Below are positions 23,817 through 35,283 of a stretch of 64,000 bases of DNA, piece by piece. Numbering within the stretch: position 1 is the stretch's first letter; each line of letters opens with the position of its first letter. The notes under the pieces were generated by a model that ran no database searches, was not told the origin of the DNA, and was given only the letters and a program-made list of their open reading frames with translations. A program made the position numbers and the translations under genes. Source of the DNA: Mytilus trossulus (taxonomy: Eukaryota; Mollusca; Bivalvia; Mytilida; Mytilidae); the NCBI RefSeq assembly GCF_036588685.1, contig NC_086376.1, positions 59,109,166-59,173,165 of the forward strand. The letters run 5' to 3'.

Positions 23817-25184
23817 ACAACAGACAATTTCTAATCAAGATGGTTTTCTTGACGATATTTAGTCGTCTGCGCATTGAAATTGTCGAAAAAAATTACACCA
23901 AAACTTTAAAGTAGATAAAAAAGTATTTATATTTTCTTTTGGAGATATGATTAGATTTCTATTGATTTGTTTGGTGCTTGAGTGATAGTGAAAGCCTAAG
24001 GATGTATCTCGAACACTATTTTTGTAAATATAATAATATTAGTTGTTTTTTTATTTTCTTTAAAACTTTTTTTCTCAAAATAGCAAGTTACTTTTCGATT
24101 GCTTTTGTTGTTGATTTTTGCTGTTAGACTATTTCAAAAAGTGATATGTTATATATTAAAAAGAAAACATGATCAGAAGATTTAAAACGTCTTTTCAAGC
24201 AGACGATTCACATGATGTTTGCTTCTATTCTTGAGTTACCAAACCTCCCTTGTAGATTGCATTAAATTTGTTTTAATTTCTAATCTTTTCTTTATTGTTT
24301 ATTTATAATCATTTTTTACTTATTTATTGAACTTTTTTCATACTTTACATTATGATCTTGTTTTCTTCCATTTTGCTGTAGAAGGGCCTTGAATAATTTC
24401 CTCTTTTCCGTTTTAATTATTGTAAGGACTGTTGACAGATTGAAGTTTTCTATTCTGAATAATGCAGATACTGTCAAGTAAATATCTAATTACTTTTTAT
24501 TTTTTTAACAAGTATTTGTTTTTCTTTTCAAGTTAAAAGAGACGATGGTCGTTTCTACAACGTCATTATAAACATATAGTGACGCTTGCTTTAAAAGGAA
24601 TTATCCACATATCTTGTTGTAGATTAAATTTACGACTCTTTCTGTCTGAAATAGACCGTTAATTGTACTATTTCTGTCATGGCGTTATGGAAATGGAACT
24701 GATTGGTTCTATCTTTACTAGCTCTCTAATTTAGAGATAAATATTTGATATAGTGAGCATACTTATATAATTTTTCATGATCAAGTCAGTGGAATTATAT
24801 TACACATTAGTGAATTTCAGAAATGTTCATGCTTATAGATTTCTTTTTATCTATAATCACTAATGTAAATCATTGATTATCAAATAAATTTGGATTGAAC
24901 TGTACAAGTATGTTTGAGTCTAAGCGGGACACAAATGTGTTGCCCTACAGACAGTTGTTCACCATTGACCATACAATATATATGCATATTTCCCTTATCG
25001 CGAGCAGAAAAAAACCTACTTAAAATATACATTTACACCAAATCAGATCCCAAATAGACTATCTTCAAATTAAAACAAAACACAACTATATGCATAAAAA
25101 CGATATGTCCGTTTATGTGTATATAGCATTGATGGGTGTTACTCTGGGGCAGAAAATAATTAAAATCCAGCACAACAAAAGAAA

Positions 25185-25435
25185 CATGACAGATGTGGTA
25201 TAATTGTTAGTGAGACACATATTCACCAAAGTTCAAATGAAGTGATTGTATGCAATTATAGGCAACCTTCGGATTTCGACAATGAGAAAAGCCCATACGC
25301 TATAGTCGGCTATAAAAGGCTCAGACATGGAATATATTAAACAGTTCAATTGACAGAACGAACGGCCTAATGTTTAGCAAAACAATTAACAAAAACCAAA
25401 TATGTCAGACATAAACCAACGACAACCCCTGAACT
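25185..25435 (-). repeat. SINE-like dispersed repeat (family A variant)
   Basis: GACAGATGTGGTATAATTG, AGTGAGACACATATTCACC and ACGCTATAGTCGGCTATAA, then CAACCCCTGAACTATGTGCTC, a variant of family A also seen at 30610-30850 and 42650-42850. Confidence 0.6.
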
Positions 25436-25539
25436 ATGTGCTCATGGTTTGGCATAGGAAAGGCACACATAGAATTTGTTGCGCGGTTCAATCCTAATTC
25501 ATTTCTCTTTTTCTGGCGGAAAGACGATTTGATTACTTA

Positions 25540-25710
25540 TCAGTACTTTAATACGGTTAGTAGGGTGCCCAATCAACACATTTTATCGATTTGCCTTAAC
25601 GGAATAACAATAACATACGGCTATATTTTATATCGTTGGAAAGAGGAGAACAAGCCTCATCGAAATAGCGTTGTCGTCGTTGTCTGCCGTGGTCACGTTT
25701 TTTTTTTAAT
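25540..25710. repeat. dispersed repeat, inverted partner of 30240-30430
   Basis: TAGGGTGCCCAATCAAC, AACATACGGCTATATTTTAT, GTCGTCGTTGTCTGCCGTGG and TCACGTTTTT. The reverse complement of 30240-30430 carries the same words in the same order, so these are two copies in opposite orientation, 4.7 kb apart. Confidence 0.6.
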
Positions 25711-26652
25711 CAGGGTCAAAGGTCAAAGCAAAAAATCAAGGAAAATGCACAGTCACATTTAGATAGCTTGTTTCTCCTACAAATATTTGTTTTGAGTAAA
25801 ATAAAAACAACCAATTTATAGAAAAATATCTTTTGTATCTACATTTAGAACTTGTTTTATATTTTATCGCCAAAAATGACTGTAGATTGACTTTTTTGCA
25901 TATAGGGTGCAAATTTGAAATTTTCAAAAAGCTGTTAAATAACAGTGACCTTGACCTATTTCAATTTCTAAATTTGATTTTTTTGTATTCAATTCGGTAC
26001 AAGTATCATCTAAAGATGTTTTTAAGATCTTAACTTTAATCATTTGTCCAAAAAATAATTGTGATTTTCACGTCTTTTGATAGTTAGGTGTTCGTCAATT
26101 TCTAGGAAAAAATCAACTTTCTGTTATTGGGTGTTAAAGAGTATATATATAAATGATTTGTTTCGAAATTAACGTCGAATTTGGTTGAATATAAAGCTCT
26201 ATGTATAGCTTTGCTGTACAGAAGTACAAATTACTGCAAACAGAGAAAAAGGGGAGGGGTAAAAGTTTTGAAAACAAAACATGTGATTAGAAACAGGTAA
26301 AACACCCTATCCTACTTATACAGATGACCAAATGAGCATCAATTGGCTATGATGTTTATAAATATTCCAAAAATATAATAAGGGAGAGGGTTATATACAG
26401 TACCGATGTATTTTACAAACAATTGCAAACACAATAGGCGTGAGAAACCAAAGGAACATTAAAAACTTATAAAATGAAGACAAGCAGACTTTAGTATGGC
26501 AAAAACACTAAAAAAAGAAATGCAAACAGAAAATTATGATCATGGCTAGTTTTACCTATACTACATTCTATGGTCTCCTGTAGTTCCCCGACCAACGTCA
26601 AAGAACATATAGTAGGTTTTTTTTTTTTATTATTATTTGTTTTAATACATAT

Positions 26653-26761
26653 CTACGGAAGCGTATTAGCGCCACACATTTTTTTTTTTTTTTTTTTTTT
26701 CCCTATGTTTGCGTTAACGCAAACATAGGGAAAAAAATGTGTGGCGCTAATACGCTTCCGT
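26653..26761. repeat. near-perfect palindrome with unequal T/A runs
   Basis: The arm ACGGAAGCGTATTAGCGCCA..CACATTTT and CCCTATGTTTGCGTT are followed directly by their exact reverse complement AACGCAAACATAGGG.. TGTGTGGCGCTAATACGCTTCCGT. The only visible difference is the poly-T run in the left arm (about 22-24 T) against about 7 A in the right arm. The centre is GCGTTAACGC with no spacer. Confidence 0.9.
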
Positions 26762-26916
26762 ACATATCTTTCCCCACTAGATAGATTATTATTATATTTC
26801 CCACGATTTCAAAATTGAGTAGATGTTTTATTTATTATTTAGAAAATATTATGGACTGCGTTATTTTCATTCGATAGCTAACAATGATTTACAAGATACT
26901 CATACAGAAAAATGAA

Positions 26917-28600
26917 ATCTTATATATCGTCATCTTCGTCGTCATCAAAGTGTCTAACTACAACCACACGAGTATTTACATTTTGACATATGTCATTTGC
27001 CTGACATGGGCATATACCTATACATGATAGATTTTGTTCGAAGCATATGCAACCCTTTGAAAACACAGAATTCCCCTTACAAGTAGAAACTAAATCTTGC
27101 AGCAATTCAGATGACATATGACCTTCGAGATAGAAAGGAACAATTCATTGTCCATTCTGAAGAGGAGAATGTTAAGATAGTTCTGCTACATGGGAAGACA
27201 TCAAATTTACGTCTGGAGTGAAACTCTTATTACATATTGTTAAAAAAGTAGATTCGCAAGTTTGACAAGAGAGAAATTTTAAATTGTAGCCAATTTTACG
27301 CTCAAATTGTTCAGGTCACAGTGGTCTATTTTTAGTTTTGACTTGAGATCATTCAACCTGACAACAAGATCTCGATCTGCATCTATAGGTTCAGCGAAGT
27401 CACAATAAGAAAGGTTTGACAAATCGGTAAAATCATCTGGGCTGTCCTTCAAGACTAAGAAACAGTGCGCTTACTGATCCTAAACAGGGTCCAATACGTT
27501 GTATCGCATCATGTACATGTAACAGCGTGGTAGAAAGTTACAGATGTCAAACCCGAGACTATTACATATTTCGTGGACAGGTATACAGTAGCGAGCGTTT
27601 GTTTATGTAACTTATACGTGTTTCTCGTTTTTTTATATCGATTAGACCGTAGGTTTTCCCGTTTGAATGGTTTTACACTAGTAATTTTTGGGCCCTTTGT
27701 AGCTTGTTGTTCGGTGTGAGCCAAGGCTCCGTGTTGAACGCCGTACATTGACCTATAATGGTTAACTTTTTAAATTGTTATTTGGATGAAGAGTTGTCTC
27801 ATTGACACCCACACCACATCTTCCTATATCTATATAGATGCGAAAATCTTATGTACAAGTTATAATGTCTGTTTGAAACCATAGCTCCTGTGTATGCTGC
27901 ATGGAGTGGATGTAAGGAACGCATAAGATTATACCATCTATATCTTGTGACTTTCTTATTATCCTACCCATGATTCCTTTCCAACCTATCTCTTTGTCTT
28001 TATGAAAAGCATGCATAACTATGTAAAATCATGCGAGTATCTACTACATCGGGCGTACAACAGAATGATTATTAAAACCTAAATTCTCTTTCTGTGCTGA
28101 TTTAGGGTCCTTGGAAGTGCTAGCTAGAATATGACTTCATCGTGTATCATAGTAACTGTTGATCTATCATGATGCTAATTACAGACGAATAAGAACTTGA
28201 TTCAGCTTTAGAAAAAAAAACTTTGTTGTGTCTGCTAGTGTACGATTTGTAGCAAGAATGATGCTACAACATTTTGTAATTATCAGTACGAAAATGGTCT
28301 AGGTCTGAAGCATCATGCAATAAACTCAAATCTTTCCGTGCTCCCGTAGCCCCGATAAAGCTTTAATTTGTTTGTGCTTATTCCTCGCTTATTAATAAGC
28401 AATTCAGTAGAAAAACACTGACATATAACACACTTATCCCATTGTTTTTCATGTCTAATTTGTTTCTGGCTTGATGGACATAGTTTAACAGGACTGTAAA
28501 TGTGTGCCATATTCCGGGTCTGAAACGTGATCGAAGGATTTGATTTGTATATTACAATTATAACAAAACTATCAATGAAAAAAAAACTAAAGGTATAAAT
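26917..28600 (-). pseudogene. decayed mobile-element-type gene with Cys-rich C-terminus
   Basis: On the minus strand a chain of protein-like blocks runs from high to low coordinates. The first is a frame ending at 28313, with EKQWDKCVICQ and LYRGYGSTERF. The next reads DDFTDLSNLSYCDFAEPIDA and on to DHCDLNNLSVKLATI (about 27450-27300). Then comes a short frame with CQTCESTFLTICNKSFTPDV. The last is a 65-codon frame ending at 26920, with CKGN..GCICFEQNLSCIGICPC and an acidic tail. Stops and frame changes separate them, and a family A copy (27590-27840) interrupts the middle. A WxKCxICQ start and a Cys-rich end are what I recall from large uncharacterised mobile-element proteins in molluscs and cnidarians; this family link is memory, not a search. 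I consider it dead. Confidence 0.45.
27590..27840 (+). repeat. SINE-like dispersed repeat (family A), best copy
   Basis: AACTTATACGTGTTTCTCG, CCGTTTGAATGGTTTTACAC, TTCGGTGTGAGCCAAGGCTC, CGTACATTGACCTATAATGG, GGATGAAGAGTTGTCTCATT and CACACCACATCTTCCTATAT, in order. It ends in a TATATCTATATAGA stretch. Confidence 0.75.
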
Positions 28601-28939
28601 CCCAACAAAAAATATTTCCAATTACAAAACAACGATCTTCAAACTAACTGGACTATTCCAAATATACAATTTGACCATACAACAAGCAAGAAATATAAAG
28701 AAATAAGTGACAATGGTCCTAGTTAATGACCTGGTAGTGTAAGCTACAAAACGATTAACGGCACGAGAAAAGGCGTGTTTGAAACAAGGCAGAATTATCA
28801 CTAAATTTGTGTTTTAAATTGCTTTTTTCTTCTCACCGATTAACATTACACAAAAGATATTTGGCACACATATGAACCATGTGTTATTGATGTAAGCAGA
28901 GTAAAAATTCCGTGAAAGTAACATGTAATAAATTTTCTT

Positions 28940-29250
28940 TTGTTCAAAAAGTAAAATCACAAAAATACTGAACTCAGAGGAAAATCAATTTGGAAAGTCC
29001 ATAATCACATGGCAAAATCAAAAAACAAAACGCATCAAAAACGAATGGACAAGAACTGTCATATTCCTGACTTGGTACAGGCATTTTCAAATGTAGAAAA
29101 TGGTGGATTAAACCTGGTTCTATAGCGCTAACCCTCTCACTTTAATAACAGTCTCATCAAATTCCGTTACATTTAAATGATGCGTTAAATAAACAGTCAC
29201 AATCAATAAAATAGTCAAAATATGGGAACATCAGTCATCATCGTATAACA
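28940..29250 (+). repeat. dispersed repeat (family C)
   Basis: AAGTAAAATCACAAAAATAC, GAACTCAGAGGAAAATCAA, CTGACTTGGTACAGGCATTT, GTGGATTAAACCTGGTTCTA and TCATCAAATTCCGTTACATT. It runs without a break into the tandem units at 29248-30055, suggesting both belong to one longer element. Confidence 0.7.
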
Positions 29251-30055
29251 ATTTAACAGGACACAACAACATCTACTATCTACGAACACATGGAATGATT
29301 TGAGTGTCTGACGTCAGAAAAATTATATACGTCACATAAATTTGTCGTTCAATGTGCATAAAATAGTTATCAAAAGTACCTGGATTATAAACAATTTTAA
29401 ATTTTACATAGGCAATGAGCGCAGACAGGGTTAAAAAAATCAAAAGTATGTAAGAATAAATTACAGAAATCAAACTAGTCCAAAAGTTATACATAGAATT
29501 TATGAGAATCCAAAACTTTTAAAAGGAACAATTTAACAGGACACAAAAACCTATCCACGAACACATGGATCTACTCGAGTGTCCGACGTCAGAAAAATTA
29601 TATACGTCACATAAATTTGTCGTTCAATGTGCATACAAACAATTTTAAAATTTACATAGGCAATGTACGCATACAGGGTTAAAAAATCAAAAGTATGTAA
29701 GAATAAATTACAGAAATAGACCGAGATTAAAACTAGTCCAAAAATTATACATAGAATATATGAGAATCCAAAACTTTTTAAAGGGGACAATTTAACAGGA
29801 CACAATAACATCTACTGTCTAAGAACACATGGATTGATTTGAGTGTCTGACGTAAGAAAAATTATATACGTCACATAAATTTGTTGTTCAATGTGCATAT
29901 AAACAATTTTAAACAATTTTTTTTCATAGGCAATGTACGCATACAGAGTTAAAAAATCAAAAGTATGTAAGAATAAATTACAGAAATAGACCGAGATTCA
30001 AACTAGTTCAAAAGTTATACATAGAATTTATGAGAATCCAAAAATTGTCAAAATG
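29248..30055. repeat. three tandem copies of a 260-280-nt unit
   Basis: Each unit starts CAATTTAACAGGACACAA (29248, 29529, 29789) and continues AACACATGGA, GAGTGTCYGACGT, TATATACGTCACATAAATTT, CAATGTGCAT and TACATAGAATTTATGAGAATC. Copy 1 keeps AAATAGTTATCAAAAGTACC, the link to family G, which copies 2 and 3 have lost. Confidence 0.8.
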
Positions 30056-30239
30056 TGTTAAATTTCAGCTAAAAAAAATAGCCTTACAAAAATCATGAAA
30101 TACTTATACTTAAATAATATAAATCTTTTCAGCTTTCGTTATATGATAAATTTAATTTTTAAGCTAAATGATAAGTATCATTTGAACAAATAACACAGGA
30201 AGCAATAATTTTATTTTTCGTGTTGAAGATGGTCTGTAT

Positions 30240-30430
30240 GATGAGGTATCTGTGGGTACCCTAAGAAACCACAAAATTTTGAAAAACGTGACCACGGCAG
30301 CATACGACGACATTCATGATTAAAAAATATAATGATTTTCCAATCGTTTGCATATAAATATAGCCGTATGTTATCCGTTAACTTAAACTCGTTAACTAGA
30401 CGTCTTTGTCGATACTGGGCACCCTACTAT
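30240..30430. repeat. dispersed repeat, inverted partner of 25540-25710
   Basis: AACGTGACCACGGCAGCATA, ATATAGCCGTATGTTATCCG and GGGCACCCTACTATG are the reverse complement of the words at 25540-25710. Confidence 0.6.
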
Positions 30431-30609
30431 GTACTCTTTGTTACTTTGTGGTGATTTTGATATGCATTGGGTAGGAGAGTGATATAAAACAATAGCTGGT
30501 TTATCTCGTATACATTGTCATGTTCAAGTCATAAGTCGGGAAACTCTTGTCATTTGTCATATTTTTTTATATTTTGAGTTACAATTTGGAAAATGCAACA
30601 AATCTTTAT

Positions 30610-30850
30610 GATAATAATGAGTTGTGGTATGATTACAAATATATAGCCACTAGAGTTTAAATGATTTGTATGTAAGCAATTATAGCCAATCGTACGGCCT
30701 TAAAATATGAAAATATAACATTAAAAACGTAAAAAAATAACAAAAACAGAATTCTAAGCCTTATTTAATTCAAAGCAACTTACCGGAAACATCACAGATA
30801 TAAATCAACAACTAACACAAAATTCAGACTCCTGACTTGAGATAAAAATT
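30610..30850 (-). repeat. SINE-like dispersed repeat (family A variant)
   Basis: ATGAGTTGTGGTATGATTAC, GTAAGCAATTATAGCCAATC and GTACGGCCTTAAAATATG, with the AACTAACACAAAATTCAGACTC end. It directly precedes the truncated retrotransposon. Confidence 0.55.
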
Positions 30851-30931
30851 AAGCCATATAGAATGTGGTGGGATTAATCATGTGTGTGAGCGCTCGACTC
30901 ACCATAACATTGGACAAAGATGTAACTGCAC

Positions 30932-31558
30932 ATGTCAACATGTCTGAAACATAAAATTGTGAAAAATTGGAATTTCGTTGTTAAAAAACAATTCACGGAA
31001 CTTGAATTGGTTGACTTTTGTGATATAAACACTAATTTTAATAAAAATATGTTTATCGATACAGTGATGTCAAGAATGATTGATAATTATATTGAAGAGT
31101 GGAAGTGTATTGTTAGTTCATCCTCTTCCAGACGGGGAAATGGGCGTAATAAATTAAGAACCTATAATATTTTTAAGAAGGAGTATGTTGTTGAAAACTA
31201 CTGCAAACTGGTTATGCCTTTTTGTGAAAGAAGCGCCTTTGCAAAATTTAGATGTGGGGTGGCTCCTATTAGACTGGAAACTGGGAGGTATGAACATTTG
31301 CCGCTGGAAGAGAGATGTTGTTTTAATTGTTTTAATACTGTCGAAGATGAATATCATGTTATTTTACATTGTCCTGTTTATAATGATCTTAGACAAGTTC
31401 TTTTTACTGAGTCTCTTAAAATCGATGAACATTTTAATAGTTTTACAGATTGTCAGAAAATGGTATTTTTATTTTCGAATCAAGATATTATAAGATTATG
31501 TGCCAAAACCTGTAATTTTATTCTTAAACGACGCCGAGAAGTTTTATATTGTAAATAA
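30932..31558 (+). mobile_element. non-LTR retrotransposon, 5'-truncated: C-terminal part of ORF2
   Basis: An open frame of 208 codons. The C-terminal half reads FAKFRCGVAPIRLETGRYEH, then ERCCFNCFNTVEDEYHVILH-CPVY, then a Leu/Arg-rich end and TAA. The CxxC..ExxxHxxxxC pattern after a basic FRCGVAPIRxETGRY block is the zinc-binding tail found downstream of reverse transcriptase in many LINE elements, especially in molluscs. No endonuclease or reverse transcriptase core lies upstream, where a family A repeat ends at about 30850, so the copy is 5'-truncated. The 3' UTR runs to AATAAAATATTGAATTGAAT at about 31740, a short GAATT-type tail. The frame is intact, so the insertion may be fairly recent. 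Confidence 0.82.
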
Positions 31559-31740
31559 TAATGAAATACTTTTGTTGTATAATTTTACCATTCAGCACGG
31601 TTTAATATTTATTATGTACATAAACATATTCTTTTAAGTGATTATCGTCTCTCATAAATCTGTACAGATTGGCTTATGTATACAAAATGTATCTTTTATA
31701 AATGTATTGTGTAGTTTTATACATAAGGTAAGACGTAAAT

Positions 31741-31765
31741 AAAATATTGAATTGAATTGAATTGT
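31741..31765 (+). repeat. GAATT microsatellite at the retrotransposon 3' end
   Basis: AATAAAATATTGAATTGAAT followed by TGAATTG. Simple tails of this kind mark the 3' end of many non-LTR elements, so the element probably ends here. Confidence 0.6.
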
Positions 31766-31960
31766 AAACAGAATGTAAAATACATGTGAACAGAATGTAA
31801 AATACATGTGAACAGAATGTAAAATACATGTGAACAGAATGTAAAATACATGTGAATAGAATGTAAAATACATGTGAATAGAATGTAAAATACATGTGAA
31901 CAGAATGTAAAAAACATGTGAACAGAATGTAAAATACATGTGAACAGAATGTAAAATCAA
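31766..31960. repeat. 22-nt minisatellite, about nine units
   Basis: The unit is AACAGAATGTAAAATACATGTG, nearly identical in all copies (two units have AATAG, one has AAAAACATG). The minus-strand ORFs of 66-112 codons over it (repeating HVFYILFTCILHS-like words) are just the repeat read as protein. Confidence 0.9.
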
Positions 31961-33129
31961 TTGCAATCGGCTTAACTCAAACCGTACCATGTCTTGAGAA
32001 CTTTGAACTCCATTGGGTGCATAAAAAAGTGTACCTCTATGATATCATATGCCATACAACTAAGAACATGATATTATACATTTGTATATACTTTTAGTCC
32101 CCCTTTGAAGATATAAACACTAGTATTGATTACACATATCAGTGCGGTGTGATATGTTTTCTCGTGCATGCTTCGCAAACACCACATTTAAATAAGATTT
32201 GAACTGTGGTTCGTTTGAACAAATTGTTTTTTAGAATATATCTAGGACTATCTATTTTAACTCTGTCTTGTAAATGTAAACAATCTACACAATTGAAGTC
32301 TTTGTTTATTCATTTAGTCAATGACCATGTTGATGTGATCAATTTCTTACATGGGCTGAAACGAACATTACAGAGCATGAAGAATCTTTGGAAAAGAAAA
32401 GGCGTCATATGAATGAAAACCGAGTCGTATGATATTTCAAGTGGAAATTCATAAATATATAATGATGTAGATATATAAACAGTTATCGTTAAGGTGTGGT
32501 TATTAAATGCATCATTGAGGAAACAAATGCTAGAACTAGATAGAATATAACCATTTACCATATAAATAAGTGAATAAATATGAATGTTAATGTCTTAGAA
32601 TTCCCATGTGGTTCAATTATAATTTAAAAAGTTACATGAAATGAAGTCAGAAATTGGTAATTATCTGAAATAAACGTTAGATCATATCCAATGATCAGAT
32701 CAGATAAATATATAAAGTGTTCCCGGATCACGTATGATATGTTCCAGACCGTATGAGTATCTGGACCGTATGCGTACTTTTTCAAAATACTCATACGGTC
32801 GGACCGTACGCGTACGGTCGGACTAATATTAAGAAGTTGGCAAAGTTAATTAGATGCATATAACAAATTGACATAAAAAAGTTTAATTGTAATTGAAAAA
32901 AAAACTTAATATTTTAATGATTTAAAAAATTCACGCTTATTGAATCATGTATTTAGCATGTCGATCACTCAGTAAAATAATTGAATTATGATCACTAAAA
33001 TTGAAAATATCGGAAGTAAATATAATGTGGGAGGACAATTGTTTTAGGATATTTAGCAACTTTACAAAAAATGCAAATGCTAAGGAACATACATGAACTG
33101 CAAAAATGTAAATGTAAAATATATTTATA

Positions 33130-33313
33130 TAATAGTTCTTGAAAAACTGGTCATTATCGCGATATATGGACTGCCCACAGGACAGTGGTATTGACTAAGA
33201 TAGTGATAATGACTGAGCCGAAGGCGAGGTCATTATCGCTGTCGCAGTCAATACCTCTGTCGTACGGACAGTCCATGTATCACGATAATGACCAGTTTTT
33301 CAAGAACTGTTAT
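33130..33313. repeat. foldback (MITE-like) element nested in the 32.7-34.1-kb element
   Basis: The left arm AGTTCTTGAAAAACTGGTCA, TTATCGCGATATATGGACTG and GTATTGACT is mirrored by AGTCAATAC, CAGTCCATGTATCACGATAA and TGACCAGTTTTTCAAGAACT. The centre carries ATAATGACTGAGCCGAAGGC with its partner GCGAGGTCATTAT. Confidence 0.8.
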
Positions 33314-33584
33314 GTTTATTTCATTGAGAAACCATGTTTTGGGAAATTCTCATAAATTCAAAACGCCTAAAGCGAACTAGAGTAGTTGTACGAATTCTAT
33401 AGCAAAGAGTGAAGACCAGTCGTAGTAATACTGCCATTCATTTAGTGCAACTTTTCAGTATAAAAATTCTTAATTAAGTTCTCTTTAATTAAACAATTAA
33501 CGAAAAAATATAATAAACAATTCAACAACTTAAATGTAATATTAAAAACAGGAACATGTTTTATAACAGGTACGTCTTTCTAAA

Positions 33585-33672
33585 CAGAGAAACCACGCCC
33601 CACCGGTCATCAACAGAGAAACCACGCCCCAACGGTCATTATCAGACGTAAACCATGCCCCACCGGTCCATA
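33585..33672. repeat. short tandem repeat, three units
   Basis: GAAACCACGCCCCACCGGTC, GAAACCACGCCCCAACGGTC and TAAACCATGCCCCACCGGTC are spaced about 33-35 nt apart. Confidence 0.7.
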
Positions 33673-34334
33673 TCATGTAAAAGTTCATTAACGACCGGTT
33701 TTCTGGTCCGTATTGTTCTGTTAATGACCGATGAAATTTATTACTGAAGATTAATGAATGTCATGTGACCCCTTTTTATCCAATAAGATAATCTCATTCT
33801 CAACCGATATGAAATAATAGAACGTTACTTGTGGTGGCTATTGTAACATTGGTTGAGCGGAGTACCAAAATTAGGATCAAGATATACAATTAAACAAAAT
33901 TTTAATATATAATTTCAAATGTTCATTTGTTTATTTTATCCGTGTAATTGGTATAATATTAATTAGACTAGTAAAACTAAAAATAAAGACTGCGATTTAT
34001 GTTAATTTGTTTAGATGTAACCAATACGATATAATAACATGAATGGTTAGCTCGTACTGGACCATACGCGTATACTCATACGGTCCGACCGTACGGTCCA
34101 AATACTCGTATGGTCTGGAACATATATACATGCATAAGTAAATCCGTATTCTTGACTTGGTGCAGATTATATAATGGAAGAAATTCGTCCCATGGAATGG
34201 AAATTGACATCTGTAGCTGTCATCAATGACCAGTAATCAAAGAAAACCGTATCGTGTACCGTTTTATGTTGTCATTAAAGAAATAGCACATATAAACATA
34301 TTTAATGCTATTTTACGAATTTTTCCTCTGATTT

Positions 34335-34500
34335 TGCTGACTGATAATTTACTTTTTCAGAGGAGTCGAGTGCTATAAAAATTATCGCTAGAAACTAAGG
34401 GAACACGTGCCGTTTTCAAAGAAATTAACAACGTCTTCATAGGAAAATAGCGATAAGCAGATTAAAACGGCGCTAGCGAGAAAAACGATAATATAAAAAT
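34335..34500. repeat. dispersed repeat related to 38515-38760
   Basis: AAAATTATCGCTAGAAACTA, GGGAACACGTGCCG, AAATTAACAACGTCTTCATA and AAATAGCGATAAGCAGATTA recur as AAATTATTGCTAGAAAGTAA, GGTCACGTGGCG, ACAATGTCGTCATAG and AAATAGCGATAAACAGATTA at 38560-38665. Confidence 0.6.
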
Positions 34501-34560
34501 ATTGAGACTTGGATGGAGAGTTATCTCATAGGTACACATTGGAACTCATACCACATCTTA
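34500..34560 (+). repeat. SINE-like dispersed repeat (family A), 3' end only
   Basis: GAGACTTGGATGGAGAGTTA, CTCATACCACATCTTATTTA. The 93-codon ORF starting in it is accidental. Confidence 0.55.
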
Positions 34561-34689
34561 TTTATATAAGAAAAACACACCGTTATAAATTGTTAAATTG
34601 GAGATTAAATGTAAACAATATACAAATATTCAGGTTAATAAAGTGGGAACCCAGATTATTAAGGGAAGGATGGAGCCTTCAAATTAGTT

Positions 34690-35015
34690 TAGCCTCGCTA
34701 CATTCGGTACGTGCATGTCCCAAATCAGGAGCATGTTACTCAGTGTACACGGTTGTCGAGTGTTGCTGTATCAAATTTGTTTTTCATTAATCATCTTGTA
34801 CATAAATAAGGTCATCAGTTTTCTCGTTTGAATTGTTTTACATTTTGCATTTCGGAGCCCTTTTTAGTTGACTATGTGATATGGGTTTTACTGATTGTCG
34901 ACGTCCGTACGGTGATCTATTATGTATTTGTTACTTTCTGTGTCAGGTGGTCTCTTGTAAAGAGTTGTCTTATTAGCAATCATTACAAAATCTTATTGTT
35001 TTCTATTGATGGGCA
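34690..35015 (+). repeat. SINE-like dispersed repeat (family A variant)
   Basis: CATGTCCCAAATCAGGAGCA, TCAGTTTTCTCGTTTGAATT, GCATTTCGGAGCCCTTTTTA, GACTATGTGATATGGGTTTT, TCGACGTCCGTACGGTGATC and GAGTTGTCTTATTAGCAATC. The same variant is seen at 47250-47510 and 59280-59480. Confidence 0.6.
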
Positions 35016-35283
35016 GCGTAATACAACTTCCAAAGTCAACTAATGAAAATAAACGAAGGTTGGCTCATCCTTGCATTTGGCTGTATTGAGCAAACATCGC
35101 GCAACGAAACATTATACATGTTATATATGATTCTAAATTTCCTGCCATGTTTGACAGTTAATGAACTAAAACATTTCTGGTTTATTTCAAAAATACAAAC
35201 ACTGCACGTAGAAGGTTAATTGTTCGAGGAATATTTTCCTTAGTAGGTACTTTATCAATAGCATTATGTTTGCTTCTGCAATA

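Larger units (their letters stand above)
32737..34125. mobile_element. non-autonomous DNA element with long terminal inverted repeats
   Basis: The left end ATATGTTCCAGACCGTATGA, GTATCTGGACCGTA and CATACGGTCGGACCGTACG is mirrored at the right end by CATACGGTCCGACCGTACGG, TCCAAATACTCGTATGG and TCTGGAACATAT. The arms are about 80 nt and very rich in CGTACGGTC. The 1.4-kb body has no coding capacity for a transposase. It contains a foldback element (33130-33313) and three ~33-nt repeats with CCACGCCCCACCGGTC (33585-33672). Confidence 0.75.

Noticed and set aside
31652-31990. Minus-strand ORFs with repeating HVFYILFTCILHS-like words
   Set aside because: Direct translation of the 22-nt minisatellite; three units make 66 nt, so every frame without a stop looks repetitive.
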